Shown piece by piece: positions 43,576 to 52,016 of a stretch of 64,000 bases of DNA. Source of the DNA: Jeotgalicoccus sp. (GTDB taxonomy: Bacteria; Bacillota; Bacilli; Staphylococcales; Salinicoccaceae). Each line of letters opens with the position of its first letter. Positions within the stretch are counted from its first letter, which is position 1. The stretch covers positions 52,182 to 116,181 of the forward strand of contig DONT01000009.1 of assembly GCA_003513765.1 (NCBI GenBank), written 5' to 3'. A program made the translations under genes and the position numbers. The notes under the pieces are model-generated. The model had not been told where the DNA came from. It saw only the letters and a list, made by a program, of their open reading frames with translations, and did no database searches.

Positions 43576-44043
43576 TTATTTTGTTTTCGTCAGGATAAAC
43601 TTCGTACCTTCTGCTTCGTACGTCAGTTCCCCGCCTTCCATATCCATGCGGACAGACATCATAATATGACCTTTGTTATTAAAGTCTCTGTATAAAATAC
43701 GGATTCGGAAATTCATCGTCTGATCTGGCTGCATATAAAATTTCAGAATTACTACATCATTTTCTTCTTTATCTTTTATGTAGTGATATTTTGTCGTAAA
43801 GTCATAACCTTTAATATAGACTTTCTCAATTTGAAACGGGTTATCATTTTTGTTCTCAACTCGGAACATCATGTACTCTCCGCGGTCGTCATTTCTCCAG
43901 CCGACTTCGTCAATCATTAAAAGCGGCTGAGTCGTCATGACCTCTGCACGTTTTCTCGAAAAGTAAATACCGAGACCGGCGATTGCCACGATAAATAACG
44001 CCAATATGACAACTATTTCTATCCAGACTGATAATGGATCCAT
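43576..44043 (-). CDS. Membrane-anchored protein, unknown
   Basis: A 155-residue protein. One N-terminal helix (about residues 8-29), a basic SRKRAE stop, then a predicted beta-rich domain with VENKNDNPFQIEKVYIKGYDF and RILYRDFNNKGHIMMSVRMDMEGG. I do not recognise the family. Monocistronic with its own terminator; convergent with the lipoprotein across the repeat array. Confidence 0.6.
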   Translation of the reverse strand: MDPLSVWIEIVVILALFIVAIAGLGIYFSRKRAEVMTTQPLLMIDEVGWRNDDRGEYMMFRVENKNDNPFQIEKVYIKGYDFTTKYHYIKDKEENDVVILKFYMQPDQTMNFRIRILYRDFNNKGHIMMSVRMDMEGGELTYEAEGTKFILTKTK

Positions 44044-44149
44044 ATCTTTTCCAACTCTCTAATTAATTTCATTTATATAATTTTATCATTACATGTACGA
44101 TAAAAACAATTATGTTACATTGAGAGTAACTTGTTAAGGAGTCGGTTTT

Positions 44150-44242
44150 ATGATTGAAATCTTAAGCGGCATCGGCATTGCCTTTATTCTTTTCGTCATT
44201 ATAGGTATTTCCATTTTACTTGCCGTGAATAAAAATAGATAA
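44150..44242 (+). CDS. 30-residue single-helix membrane peptide
   Basis: ATG at 44150 after GGAGTCGG (AAGGAG 9 nt upstream), stop TAA at 44240. The product is MIEILSGIGIAFILFVIIGIS followed by ILLAVNKNR: one hydrophobic helix with an acidic start and basic end. A ribosome site and a balanced transmembrane sequence support a real gene too short for normal callers. It could be a small regulatory or toxin-like peptide, or a leader for the transporter gene that starts 47 nt downstream. Confidence 0.55.
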   Translation: MIEILSGIGIAFILFVIIGISILLAVNKNR

Positions 44243-44288
44243 TTATCACTACACTGTTTCTCATAAATATTTAGAAGCGAGGCTCAAA

Positions 44289-45236
44289 TTGAAAATAATT
44301 GAAAACAATCAAATATTAATATATGCCATTGTAATTATAACTGGCGGTGTTATCGGGCTGTTAAATGTAAATATCGGCAATATTTTAGCGCCATTGATTT
44401 CTCCGCTCATTGCACTGCTTATATATGTCATGTTTGCGCAAATTCCATTTTTAAATTTACGTGAAGCTTTGTCTAATACTAAGTTTATAAGCGCTCTGTT
44501 AATCGCTAATTTTATTGCTGTGCCAATAGTCGTATGGGCTTTAATTTCACTATTCCCGCTGCATCCTGCAATTTTACTAGGCGTTTGTCTCGTCCTCTTA
44601 ACACCATGCATCGATTACGTTATTCCTTTTACTAAGCTTGGCCAGGGTGACGAAAAATTAGTTTTAGTATCAACACCGCTGCTATTTATTATCCAAATAC
44701 TATTACTTCCCGTATATCTGACGCTATTTATCAGCACGGATATTTCAGCAATTATTAGTATCGGCCCGTTTATCGAGTCGTTCCTTTTACTTATCGTACT
44801 GCCGCTGATACTGGCAGTTATTACACAGCTGCTTGCTAAAAACACAGCAGCAAGTAAATCGTTGTTGAAACTTACCGGCAAGCTCCCCGAATTACTGATG
44901 GCAGCTGTCTTGTTTACTGTTGTCGCTGCACAAATCGGTAAAGTTTATAATGACCTGAGTATTATTTTAACTATCATTCCAATTTATATTCTGTACTTGA
45001 TTATTACACCGTTTATTTCTAAATTGCTTGCCTCAGTATTTAAATTAAATCCAAATGCCGGACGTGCACTTGCCTTCAGTGCCGGCACGAGAAATTCACT
45101 CGTTGTATTGCCGCTTGCGTTGGCACTGCCGGGAGAATGGGGTGTAATTGCTTCGGCAGTTATCGTTACCCAGACGATTACCGAATTAGTCGGCGAGTTA
45201 TTTTATATAAAATTTATACCAAAACTGATCAAATAA
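44289..45236 (+). CDS. ACR3/SBF-like transporter (arsenic resistance protein family)
   Basis: A 315-residue membrane protein with ten helices of the bile acid:sodium symporter/ACR3 fold. It has LVLLTPCIDYVIPFTKLGQGD (about residues 102-122), with a Cys where ACR3 arsenite exporters have their essential one, and AFSAGTRNSLVVLPLALALP, another family hallmark. Start is TTG behind GCGAGG. There is no arsR or arsC nearby, so an arsenite role is by family only; other anions are possible. Confidence 0.75.
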   Translation: MKIIENNQILIYAIVIITGGVIGLLNVNIGNILAPLISPLIALLIYVMFAQIPFLNLREALSNTKFISALLIANFIAVPIVVWALISLFPLHPAILLGVCLVLLTPCIDYVIPFTKLGQGDEKLVLVSTPLLFIIQILLLPVYLTLFISTDISAIISIGPFIESFLLLIVLPLILAVITQLLAKNTAASKSLLKLTGKLPELLMAAVLFTVVAAQIGKVYNDLSIILTIIPIYILYLIITPFISKLLASVFKLNPNAGRALAFSAGTRNSLVVLPLALALPGEWGVIASAVIVTQTITELVGELFYIKFIPKLIK

Positions 45237-45270
45237 AAAACACTCAGCTTAACGGTCTGAGTGCTTTTTC
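45235..45270. terminator. Bidirectional terminator between the ACR3-like gene and the FixH-like lipoprotein gene
   Basis: AAAACACTCAG / CTGAGTGCTTTT with a 9-nt loop and A/T tracts. Confidence 0.8.
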
Positions 45271-45276
45271 TTAAAA

Positions 45277-45687
45277 TTATTCTATTTCAAAAATATCCTC
45301 TGTATGTTCATGCAGGTCTTCAGGCCCATTGATGTGAGCTGTGACACTGTATTCTCCAGGTTCAACTTCTGCAGTTTTTGCAGTATATACCCCGTCACCC
45401 TGATGCTCAGCATTCAGCCATGTAATTTCTTCTGTTTCAGGTTCCTGCACTTCAAAACGGACGCGGTCCGCTTCATAGGCTTCATCTTCTTTCAGCAGCT
45501 CAACACTGATTATTGAAGGATCTGTTTCATTATCAACAGTCAGATTAATATCCAGTACATGCTCATGGTCGTGTTCGGCGCTTTCTTCAGCCGGTTCATG
45601 TGTTTCTTCGCTTTGTGCTTCTTCAGTTGTATTGCCGCATGCAGCGAGTGCCAAAGTCAGGCCAGATAGTAAAAGTAATTTCTTCAT
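45277..45687 (-). CDS. FixH/YtkA-like lipoprotein
   Basis: A 136-residue lipoprotein; lipobox LALAAC (Cys about residue 17), a linker with Glu/His (EHDHEHV), then a beta-sandwich domain resembling YtkA/FixH: IISVELLKEDEAYEADRVRFEV and GVYTAKTAEVEPGEYSVTAHI. The His pair in the linker could bind metal, but this is a guess. The ATG at 45687 follows GGAGGAC. Confidence 0.72.
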   Translation of the reverse strand: MKKLLLLSGLTLALAACGNTTEEAQSEETHEPAEESAEHDHEHVLDINLTVDNETDPSIISVELLKEDEAYEADRVRFEVQEPETEEITWLNAEHQGDGVYTAKTAEVEPGEYSVTAHINGPEDLHEHTEDIFEIE

Positions 45688-45809
45688 AAAAATGTCCTCC
45701 AAAAATTATGTATGCACTCATTTTATCAGGCCGGTTTATGCGTAACTGTATATTTTAAGTTATTTTAGTGACAACATTACTGATATATCCTATCTTTTCA
45801 AGCCTGTCT

Positions 45810-47939
45810 TTAATACTTACTGAACGTTTCTTTTAGAATATCGTAGGATTGTTTAACTCTTTCTTTTGACTCTGGCAAATCCCATTTCTCCCAGGTGAAT
45901 TCTTTCATTTCATCAAGTCTGTTGTCAGATACAGCCGGGAAACTGTCTACAATTTCTTTGCCATTCTTCATAATAACTCCCGCTTTAATATGATTTGCGG
46001 TAATTTTCGCTTCCAGTCCTTCTTCTGCAATATTGCCGATAAATTCATGCTGTGACGGATCTTTTGCACCGATTAACATCCACGGTATTCTAATTTCTAT
46101 TATTCCATTTTCACTGTCCCAGTAATAATCACTTAATGAATTATAATCCTCATGTTCGGGATTTCCCACGCCTTCTTTAAGCAAGCCAGTTTCATACGAT
46201 TCAAACGGTATCATTTCATCACGGTCAGGAAGATAAAGTTCTTTATTCAGAGCGAAGCGTATTGGATTGAAGCGTCCGGAATTATTCACAAGCGGTTTCC
46301 CCGACTCAATCATCTTAAGCGTGTGGCCGTACTGAATGTTAAAGAAGTCGTAATAGTCATCAACAACTACACGTGATTCATCGTCCCGCAGCTGAATGAT
46401 AAAATCAACCGCATCGGATGTATCTACATTATTGAATGTTGTATTACCCTGCCCCTGAATAATATCGAGGGGAATATCAATATCTCCTGAAAATCCCGGT
46501 TCGTGTTCAATTTTAAAGTACAGATACCTTTCATCGGAATCCATCGTCATACTTTTCAGTTCATTATTTCCTTCGTACATTAAGTCCGTTTCCCACTCGT
46601 CACCGTTACCGTCAACACCAATTTTATGTGTATCGAAGCTCAGTATTCCAAACTGCTGTTCATTTGTCTGAGCATTCGACCAGTATGGTCTCCGGTCAGG
46701 GTTATCATAATCCATTGTATTCCATGTGCGCTTAAACCATTCATCCTGCCATGTAAATACGAGGCCTCCCATCATTCCTTCATGAATTATATCCTCATAA
46801 AGATGAGTGACAATTTCTCCTTGTTCTTGCTCAGACAGAAATCCCTGATTCCAGCCAAACGGATTTTTATGTGTCATGCCTCTTGATCCCGGGACACCAA
46901 ATTCAGCTACAAGCACCGGCAGCCTGTGTTCCTTGTGCAGATCATTTAAATAACCGGCATAGTTATTTTTCTCTCCGCGGTGATCTTCATATTTCACATA
47001 ATCTTTTTCATAATTCAGGAAATCAGGATAATATGGATAAATGTGATACGAAGCAAATTGACCGACATCTGTCATCGGTCCTTCTGTATATATAACATTG
47101 GGATCGACTGTCACCATATCCTCCATATCAGACGAGTCCGCCGGATGGTCCAGTAAATCGGTCGTTACCCAGTTCGTAAAGCTCATCGGTCTTAACGACT
47201 CGTAATTTTCATGTTCATAACGAGTCGCGAACTCCATCTTTTGAGCCAGCCAGTGTTCAAAAGGAGATGCATCTTCTGTGCGGTAATAAGTGCCTTCGAA
47301 CTGCCCTGCATCACTGTGAACTTCATTAGTATTTACAACGAGCGGCGGATACCATTCCACACCAAGTATCCAGCTGATTACATATTCAGATACGTCATCT
47401 TTATATTTGCCATGCGCTTTACCTGGTGTTTCAGCAATATTTGCGTTGCCGTGCACCGCATTAATAATATGCTCAATATCTTCATCGAATTCTGCATTCA
47501 GTTTATTCTCATATGCGTCCAGATCATCGTGCATTTTAACTTCATCCACCCAGAAACCGTGCATAATATATACTGGTTTATCAGGATATTTTTTATTATA
47601 ATCTTTTAATGCAGAATAAAAGCCGGGCGGATGGAGCGTATAGACCCGGACAGTATTCGCATTCATTTCACCGATATATTCAAACCATCTGTAGTATTCA
47701 TCTTCCGTTATGGCCGCTTCACCGGGGAAGTAGCCCGGTTTTGCCATACCCATATTTACACCTTTAACCGTTATCGGTTCAAAACCTTCGGCAGAATTAA
47801 TTTCAATTTTTCCATCATTTATTCTTGCAGGCTGCATTTCATATGCCTCCCTCGTATCATCGGTAAAAACATTCATCAACAGAAACACAATTGCGATGAC
47901 TGCCGCCGCACCCAGTAAAATCATTAATGTTTTCTTCAT
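45810..47939 (-). CDS. Membrane-anchored clan GH-A-like glycoside hydrolase with CBM9/DOMON-like C-terminus
   Basis: A 709-residue protein. An uncleaved N-terminal signal anchor (residues 4-25) places it outside the membrane. Residues about 50-410 read as a TIM barrel: FEPITVKGVNMG, NTVRVYTLHPPGFY, ISWILGVEWYPP with a candidate acid/base Glu195, and LPVLVAEFGVPG with a candidate nucleophile Glu346, the strand-4 and strand-7 positions of clan GH-A. Residues about 435-650 are beta-rich, with KIGVDGNGDEWE and DERYLYFKIEHE, like CBM9/DOMON. Its ATG overlaps the synthase stop (ATGA). Likely trims or releases the polysaccharide made by the partner. Confidence 0.8.
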   Translation of the reverse strand: MKKTLMILLGAAAVIAIVFLLMNVFTDDTREAYEMQPARINDGKIEINSAEGFEPITVKGVNMGMAKPGYFPGEAAITEDEYYRWFEYIGEMNANTVRVYTLHPPGFYSALKDYNKKYPDKPVYIMHGFWVDEVKMHDDLDAYENKLNAEFDEDIEHIINAVHGNANIAETPGKAHGKYKDDVSEYVISWILGVEWYPPLVVNTNEVHSDAGQFEGTYYRTEDASPFEHWLAQKMEFATRYEHENYESLRPMSFTNWVTTDLLDHPADSSDMEDMVTVDPNVIYTEGPMTDVGQFASYHIYPYYPDFLNYEKDYVKYEDHRGEKNNYAGYLNDLHKEHRLPVLVAEFGVPGSRGMTHKNPFGWNQGFLSEQEQGEIVTHLYEDIIHEGMMGGLVFTWQDEWFKRTWNTMDYDNPDRRPYWSNAQTNEQQFGILSFDTHKIGVDGNGDEWETDLMYEGNNELKSMTMDSDERYLYFKIEHEPGFSGDIDIPLDIIQGQGNTTFNNVDTSDAVDFIIQLRDDESRVVVDDYYDFFNIQYGHTLKMIESGKPLVNNSGRFNPIRFALNKELYLPDRDEMIPFESYETGLLKEGVGNPEHEDYNSLSDYYWDSENGIIEIRIPWMLIGAKDPSQHEFIGNIAEEGLEAKITANHIKAGVIMKNGKEIVDSFPAVSDNRLDEMKEFTWEKWDLPESKERVKQSYDILKETFSKY

Positions 47940-49351
47940 TGATTGCTGTCTCTCCCTAATCCTTTACGTTCCATATTGCCCCACTCCTGTTTTTTGAAGA
48001 TAAAACGCAGCATTCCTTCAATACGGAATAATATCGTCACTGGTCTGTACCAGAATGTTTCTGTCAGTGAGATCAATACCAGTTTAATTACGCTCATTGG
48101 CCTAAGGTAATTGTTCGTTGTCCATGATTCTATGAGCAGTGACAATGCTGAGAAAATTGAGCCGTAAATTACAAGGGTCAGCAGAATTAATAACGCAAAT
48201 TCTGTATTCAGCTGATCTGTAAAGAATGCAAATATCATATATAAATATCCCGCGAGTTCCACCAGCGCACCGAACGCTTCAAACAGCCAGAAATACGGAA
48301 AAGCGATAAAGCCAAGTCTGCCGTATTTGGGATTCAGCGTAATATATTTATGTCTCCACAGACTTTCAAATAAGCCCTGTGACCAGCGTCTCCGCTGCTT
48401 GCGGAGCACTGACAGACTTGTCGGCGCCTCTGTCCAGCAAACCGGATCCGGAACGAATTCTATCCGCTTATCTAATTTATTTTTTCTAATATAGGCATGA
48501 ACCTTAACGACCAGTTCCATATCTTCACCGATAACATCTTTTGCATAGCCGCCTGTCTCAATTACTATTCTTTTATTAAAAATGCTGAAGGCACCTGACA
48601 CAATCAAGACCATATTAAAGCGGCTTAAAAATATTCTTCCCAACATAAAAGCACGCAGATACTCAATAATCTGCATCAGTACCAGAGGATGATTCCCAAG
48701 CTGCTTTTGCACCATTGCACCAAAGTGAATATCATTGCCGTTGGCGATGCGGACGTTTCCGCCTGCGACAGCGACTTGACCGTCTGATTCTATAATCGGG
48801 CGCATTACTCTGAGCAGTGAATTACTGTCCAGTATCGAATCCCCGTCAATCGAACAGAAGTAAGGATATCTCGAGAAATTTATTCCTGCATTTAAAGCGT
48901 CTGCTTTACCGCCGTTATCTTTACGTATTAAAAATACTTTCGGGTGCAGCTGAGACTGGTAAATACCCAGTATCCCTTCTGTCTGTAAATCTGTATTAAT
49001 ACTTCTTTTGGTTTCAACCATATCGAATGATGCTATAACCAGTGCTGCTGTATTGTCTTTGGACCCGTCATCGATAACGATAATTTCCGTTTCCGGATAT
49101 TTTAATGTAATCAATGAGTGCATTGATTCTATAATTCCCAGTTCTTCATTATATGCTGGCACAAGAATAGACACAGGTTTCGTAAAGACATTCATTTTGA
49201 ATTCGTCTTCAAGCCAGTCATGGTCGAGACGCTTTCTTTTTGCCAGTGTCTGATATGCTACCGCCATCATTATTAAGTAAAATATAATCACTGCAACTAT
49301 ATATACAATGATTACAATACCCACGACATCTCCTAGATAGTTTAAGTCCAT
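47936..49351 (-). CDS. Processive family 2 glycosyltransferase (PgaC/HasA/BcsA-type polysaccharide synthase)
   Basis: A 471-residue membrane enzyme. One N-terminal helix (8-34), a cytosolic GT-A domain (about 55-330), then three or four helices. Catalytic residues are complete: IVIDDGSKDN (Asp94/95), SIDGDS (Asp169 and Asp171), GEDMEL (Glu276-Asp277, general base region) and QRRRW (319-323), the hallmark of processive synthases. Expected to polymerise UDP-sugars and push the chain through the membrane. Closest look is PgaC/IcaA-like, but the sugar (GlcNAc, Glc or other) cannot be read. Overlaps the HEAT gene by 10 nt. Confidence 0.88.
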   Translation of the reverse strand: MDLNYLGDVVGIVIIVYIVAVIIFYLIMMAVAYQTLAKRKRLDHDWLEDEFKMNVFTKPVSILVPAYNEELGIIESMHSLITLKYPETEIIVIDDGSKDNTAALVIASFDMVETKRSINTDLQTEGILGIYQSQLHPKVFLIRKDNGGKADALNAGINFSRYPYFCSIDGDSILDSNSLLRVMRPIIESDGQVAVAGGNVRIANGNDIHFGAMVQKQLGNHPLVLMQIIEYLRAFMLGRIFLSRFNMVLIVSGAFSIFNKRIVIETGGYAKDVIGEDMELVVKVHAYIRKNKLDKRIEFVPDPVCWTEAPTSLSVLRKQRRRWSQGLFESLWRHKYITLNPKYGRLGFIAFPYFWLFEAFGALVELAGYLYMIFAFFTDQLNTEFALLILLTLVIYGSIFSALSLLIESWTTNNYLRPMSVIKLVLISLTETFWYRPVTILFRIEGMLRFIFKKQEWGNMERKGLGRDSNQ

Positions 49352-50355
49352 TTTAGTTTGGACACCTCTTTCATTTCATCCTGATACATATTTGTCTGCA
49401 CTGACCATCCGGGTTCATTAAAACCGAAATATGCCAGTGAATTCAGTGCCGCACTTTGAACCAGACGGTTTTTATCGCTGGCACAAACTTTCAGTAAAGG
49501 CACTGTGCTATCACCGATAATCGGTGCCAGACGCGAGACAATCATACGCTCTTCCCATACGCTTGAAGTAAAATACGCTGTGTATTTCTCCGGGTCATGC
49601 ACACTGCCGATTAATTGAATAGTCTTCAATGCACGGATTCTCGTTTCAGAATCTTCGCTGTCAAACAATGACTCCAGCCATTCCAGCGGCTGGTCATGAC
49701 CCACCCTGGCAACACGGCTTAAAAAAGCATATCGGGTTGTCAAAGACATCTGTTCGAATGCCGGAATGAGGGACAAAACAGCATCATTACTTAGACGGCT
49801 CAATATCTTTTTATTTTCATATTCTGTGAGTGCTCTATTGTCCAGAAATTTATAGCGGAATCTGTCAAAATCGTAAATTGATAAATAGATTAAAAATAAA
49901 TAAAATTCGAAGCTTTTCATGGCATCTATGTCCCTCGCGGAATATATATCAGTGAAACCCGGAACTTTAAATTCTGCGATTTTATTAAGTGCATTGACAC
50001 GCTTTGCCCATAAAGGCGATTTTAATTCTTTTCTGTATTCATTTGAGAAGGATACTCTCGCGTAAGATGAGATTCTGCGTTCGACATCTTTCGTTTTTCC
50101 ATTGCTTAAAAATGTGGAGAATATTTTTTCGATGGCATGCTGGTGTAATTTACTGTGGCGGTTTGTCTGGGGTAATTTATGTCCGTTGTATAAATAGTCA
50201 TACCACTGATCGGCGTAATCATTAATATATAACTCTACTGCTTCACGGTTTCTGTTCAATCTGTCTGCCCGGATAATAGTGAATACAACCAATACTGCGA
50301 GAAATATGATTAGAAAAACAGCAATTGCTAAAATGATTTGGGAGATTACTGTCAT
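49342..50355 (-). CDS. Membrane-anchored HEAT-repeat protein
   Basis: A 337-residue protein with one N-terminal helix (residues 4-30) and a soluble helical part. The C-terminal half has HEAT-like helical pairs: ETRIRALKTIQLIGS, EERMIVSRLAPIIGDSTVPLLKV and NRLVQSAALNSLAYFG. Such repeats mediate protein contacts; here they could link the receiver to the synthase. Start overlaps the receiver stop (ATGA). Family beyond HEAT not recognised. Confidence 0.78.
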   Translation of the reverse strand: MTVISQIILAIAVFLIIFLAVLVVFTIIRADRLNRNREAVELYINDYADQWYDYLYNGHKLPQTNRHSKLHQHAIEKIFSTFLSNGKTKDVERRISSYARVSFSNEYRKELKSPLWAKRVNALNKIAEFKVPGFTDIYSARDIDAMKSFEFYLFLIYLSIYDFDRFRYKFLDNRALTEYENKKILSRLSNDAVLSLIPAFEQMSLTTRYAFLSRVARVGHDQPLEWLESLFDSEDSETRIRALKTIQLIGSVHDPEKYTAYFTSSVWEERMIVSRLAPIIGDSTVPLLKVCASDKNRLVQSAALNSLAYFGFNEPGWSVQTNMYQDEMKEVSKLKWT

Positions 50356-50750
50356 ACTCCTGCACCTCTGATAATTCTATTCTTAATAATTGACTGGAAA
50401 AGTTTTAAATTGAACGGTTTGACGAAGTAATTATCGACTCCGAGATTCAATGCGTAAAGCATATCTTCTTCTGTTTCAGAACGCGTCATAAAGTAAATGA
50501 TTGATCTATCATCAAATTTACGAATATTACTTGCGACTTCGAGACCATTTTTCTTAGGCAGTATATCGTTGACTATATAAAGAGAAAAGTTGTTTACATT
50601 CTTTACATCTTTTATAAATTCATATCCGTCTTCATAAATGAAAATATTAATTTTTTTCTCTGTTTCAATATCTTTAATTATTCTCTGTATAATTTTTCGA
50701 AAAAGAGCATCCGGTTCAAGAATAAAAATATCAATTTCATTACTAAGCAT
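50352..50750 (-). CDS. Stand-alone receiver-domain protein with Asn at the phospho-acceptor site
   Basis: A 132-residue CheY-like domain. The acidic pocket (ILEPDALF), the Thr switch (FMTRSETEED) and the Lys (NYFVKPFN) are present. The site that normally reads D-x-x-x-P reads NDILP (AAC codon), so the conserved Asp is Asn; the next residue is Asp but out of register. Probably not phosphorylated in the usual way, or uses the shifted Asp. First gene of the four-gene operon; no histidine kinase nearby. Confidence 0.85.
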   Translation of the reverse strand: MLSNEIDIFILEPDALFRKIIQRIIKDIETEKKINIFIYEDGYEFIKDVKNVNNFSLYIVNDILPKKNGLEVASNIRKFDDRSIIYFMTRSETEEDMLYALNLGVDNYFVKPFNLKLFQSIIKNRIIRGAGV

Positions 50751-50808
50751 AAAATCTCATCCTTTATACGTATATTCACTCTAATTAAGCACAATAACTC
50801 CAAAGCTG

Positions 50809-50837
50809 TTGCTATAACCAATTTACAATATTATACT
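50809..50837 (+). promoter_or_regulatory. Promoter of the diguanylate cyclase gene
   Basis: -35 TTGCTA (50809-50814), 17-nt spacer, -10 TATACT (50832-50837). Confidence 0.65.
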
Positions 50838-50889
50838 TCAAACTAATAGTATTATTTTGAAATTTTTTACAATTCGGAGGTTTTTCCCC

Positions 50890-51984
50890 GTGTTTCTACA
50901 GATGTTTACGTTAATTTGTGTGTTAATTACACTGCAACTTGTATATTATCAAGTGAAAATTAAATTAAAACTTGAAATGACTAATAGTTTTAAAGAAAAA
51001 TTATTCAGCGGAATCATGAGTGGTCTAATGGCCACAATATTAAGTTTTTACTCTATCGATACACGTTTTGATGTGTTTATCGGGCTTGGCATAACATGTT
51101 TGTTAATTGGACTGATCTACAGCGGCGGTTTAACATTTTCTATTGGATGTATTATCTACGGAATTTGGCTGTATGTTTTTCCATATATAGAAACAATGTA
51201 TTCTTTAGTGACGTATATACTTATCGGCTTGGTGCTGTTAACAGTAAATATTTTCGTTAAAAACTGCAAAGTTTATGTTAAAGGAATTACTTCGGTAATG
51301 ACCTATGCATTAATATCAGGACTGTTCACTTATTTTACGAGTAATAACCTCTCGTTTACTATAGGCTTTATAGTACTCTATCTTATATTGGCGACTATTA
51401 GTGTATTCGCCGGTGTGGTTATAATTTCCTATATGCAGAACTACATGAAAATGTATGAAAAAATGGAATCGGAAGCGATGCACGATGCTTTGACCGGACT
51501 TTTAAACCGCCGTCATTTTAATCAGTGTATCAGTGAACTGAAGCCGGATTCTCCTGTCTCGCTGCTCATGATGGACATTGATTATTTTAAGAATATTAAT
51601 GATACATACGGTCACAGCACGGGTGATATAGTACTAAAAATGGTTGCAGATACAATTAAAAACGTAATTACTGAAAAACGTTCCATTGCACGTATAGGCG
51701 GTGAAGAGTTTGCTGTTATTTTAAGAAATCGTTCTTTGGATGAAGCTAAAATAATCGCAGAAAAACTCAGGCTTGCGGTTGAAGAAACCGAGATCAGCTG
51801 TGAAGAAACTGAAGGTAATATCAACGTGACAGTGTCAATCGGTATCGCAAGCTATCCTTCAGAGACCATGTCTATACCCAAACTTTATGACACTGCAGAT
51901 GAGCGTCTGTATTTTGCGAAGAAACTCGGACGTAATCAAATTCAGTACAGCACTCCACAAGAAATCATCAGCAAACTAAAATAA
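50890..51984 (+). CDS. Membrane diguanylate cyclase (GGDEF domain, GdpS-like)
   Basis: A 364-residue protein. About six membrane helices (residues 1-185, like 5TM-5TMR_LYT sensor regions), a short linker helix, then a full GGDEF domain: DALTGLLNRRHFNQ, MMDIDYFKNINDTYGH, and IARIGGEEFAVIL (GGEEF at about 270-274), and SIGIASYP, DERLYFAKKLGRNQI. The active site is intact, so it should make c-di-GMP. There is no RxxD inhibitory site before GGEEF. The start is best placed at the GTG at 50890, 9 nt after GGAGG; a TTG at 50857 has none. Resembles staphylococcal GdpS. Confidence 0.87.
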   Translation: MFLQMFTLICVLITLQLVYYQVKIKLKLEMTNSFKEKLFSGIMSGLMATILSFYSIDTRFDVFIGLGITCLLIGLIYSGGLTFSIGCIIYGIWLYVFPYIETMYSLVTYILIGLVLLTVNIFVKNCKVYVKGITSVMTYALISGLFTYFTSNNLSFTIGFIVLYLILATISVFAGVVIISYMQNYMKMYEKMESEAMHDALTGLLNRRHFNQCISELKPDSPVSLLMMDIDYFKNINDTYGHSTGDIVLKMVADTIKNVITEKRSIARIGGEEFAVILRNRSLDEAKIIAEKLRLAVEETEISCEETEGNINVTVSIGIASYPSETMSIPKLYDTADERLYFAKKLGRNQIQYSTPQEIISKLK

Positions 51985-52016
51985 TCTCTCAGGGGAACCC
52001 CTGAGAGATTATTTTT
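51981..52016. terminator. Bidirectional terminator between the cyclase gene and fadA
   Basis: AATAATCTCTCAGGGG / CCCCTGAGAGATTATT, with T-run on both strands; strong. Confidence 0.92.

Noticed and set aside
44289..45236. Arsenic resistance operon
   Set aside because: No arsR, arsC or arsA gene is adjacent; only the transporter family is supported.
47211..47918. Plus-strand frames opposite the glycoside hydrolase gene
   Set aside because: Antisense shadows rich in Phe/Ile/Cys with no ribosome sites.
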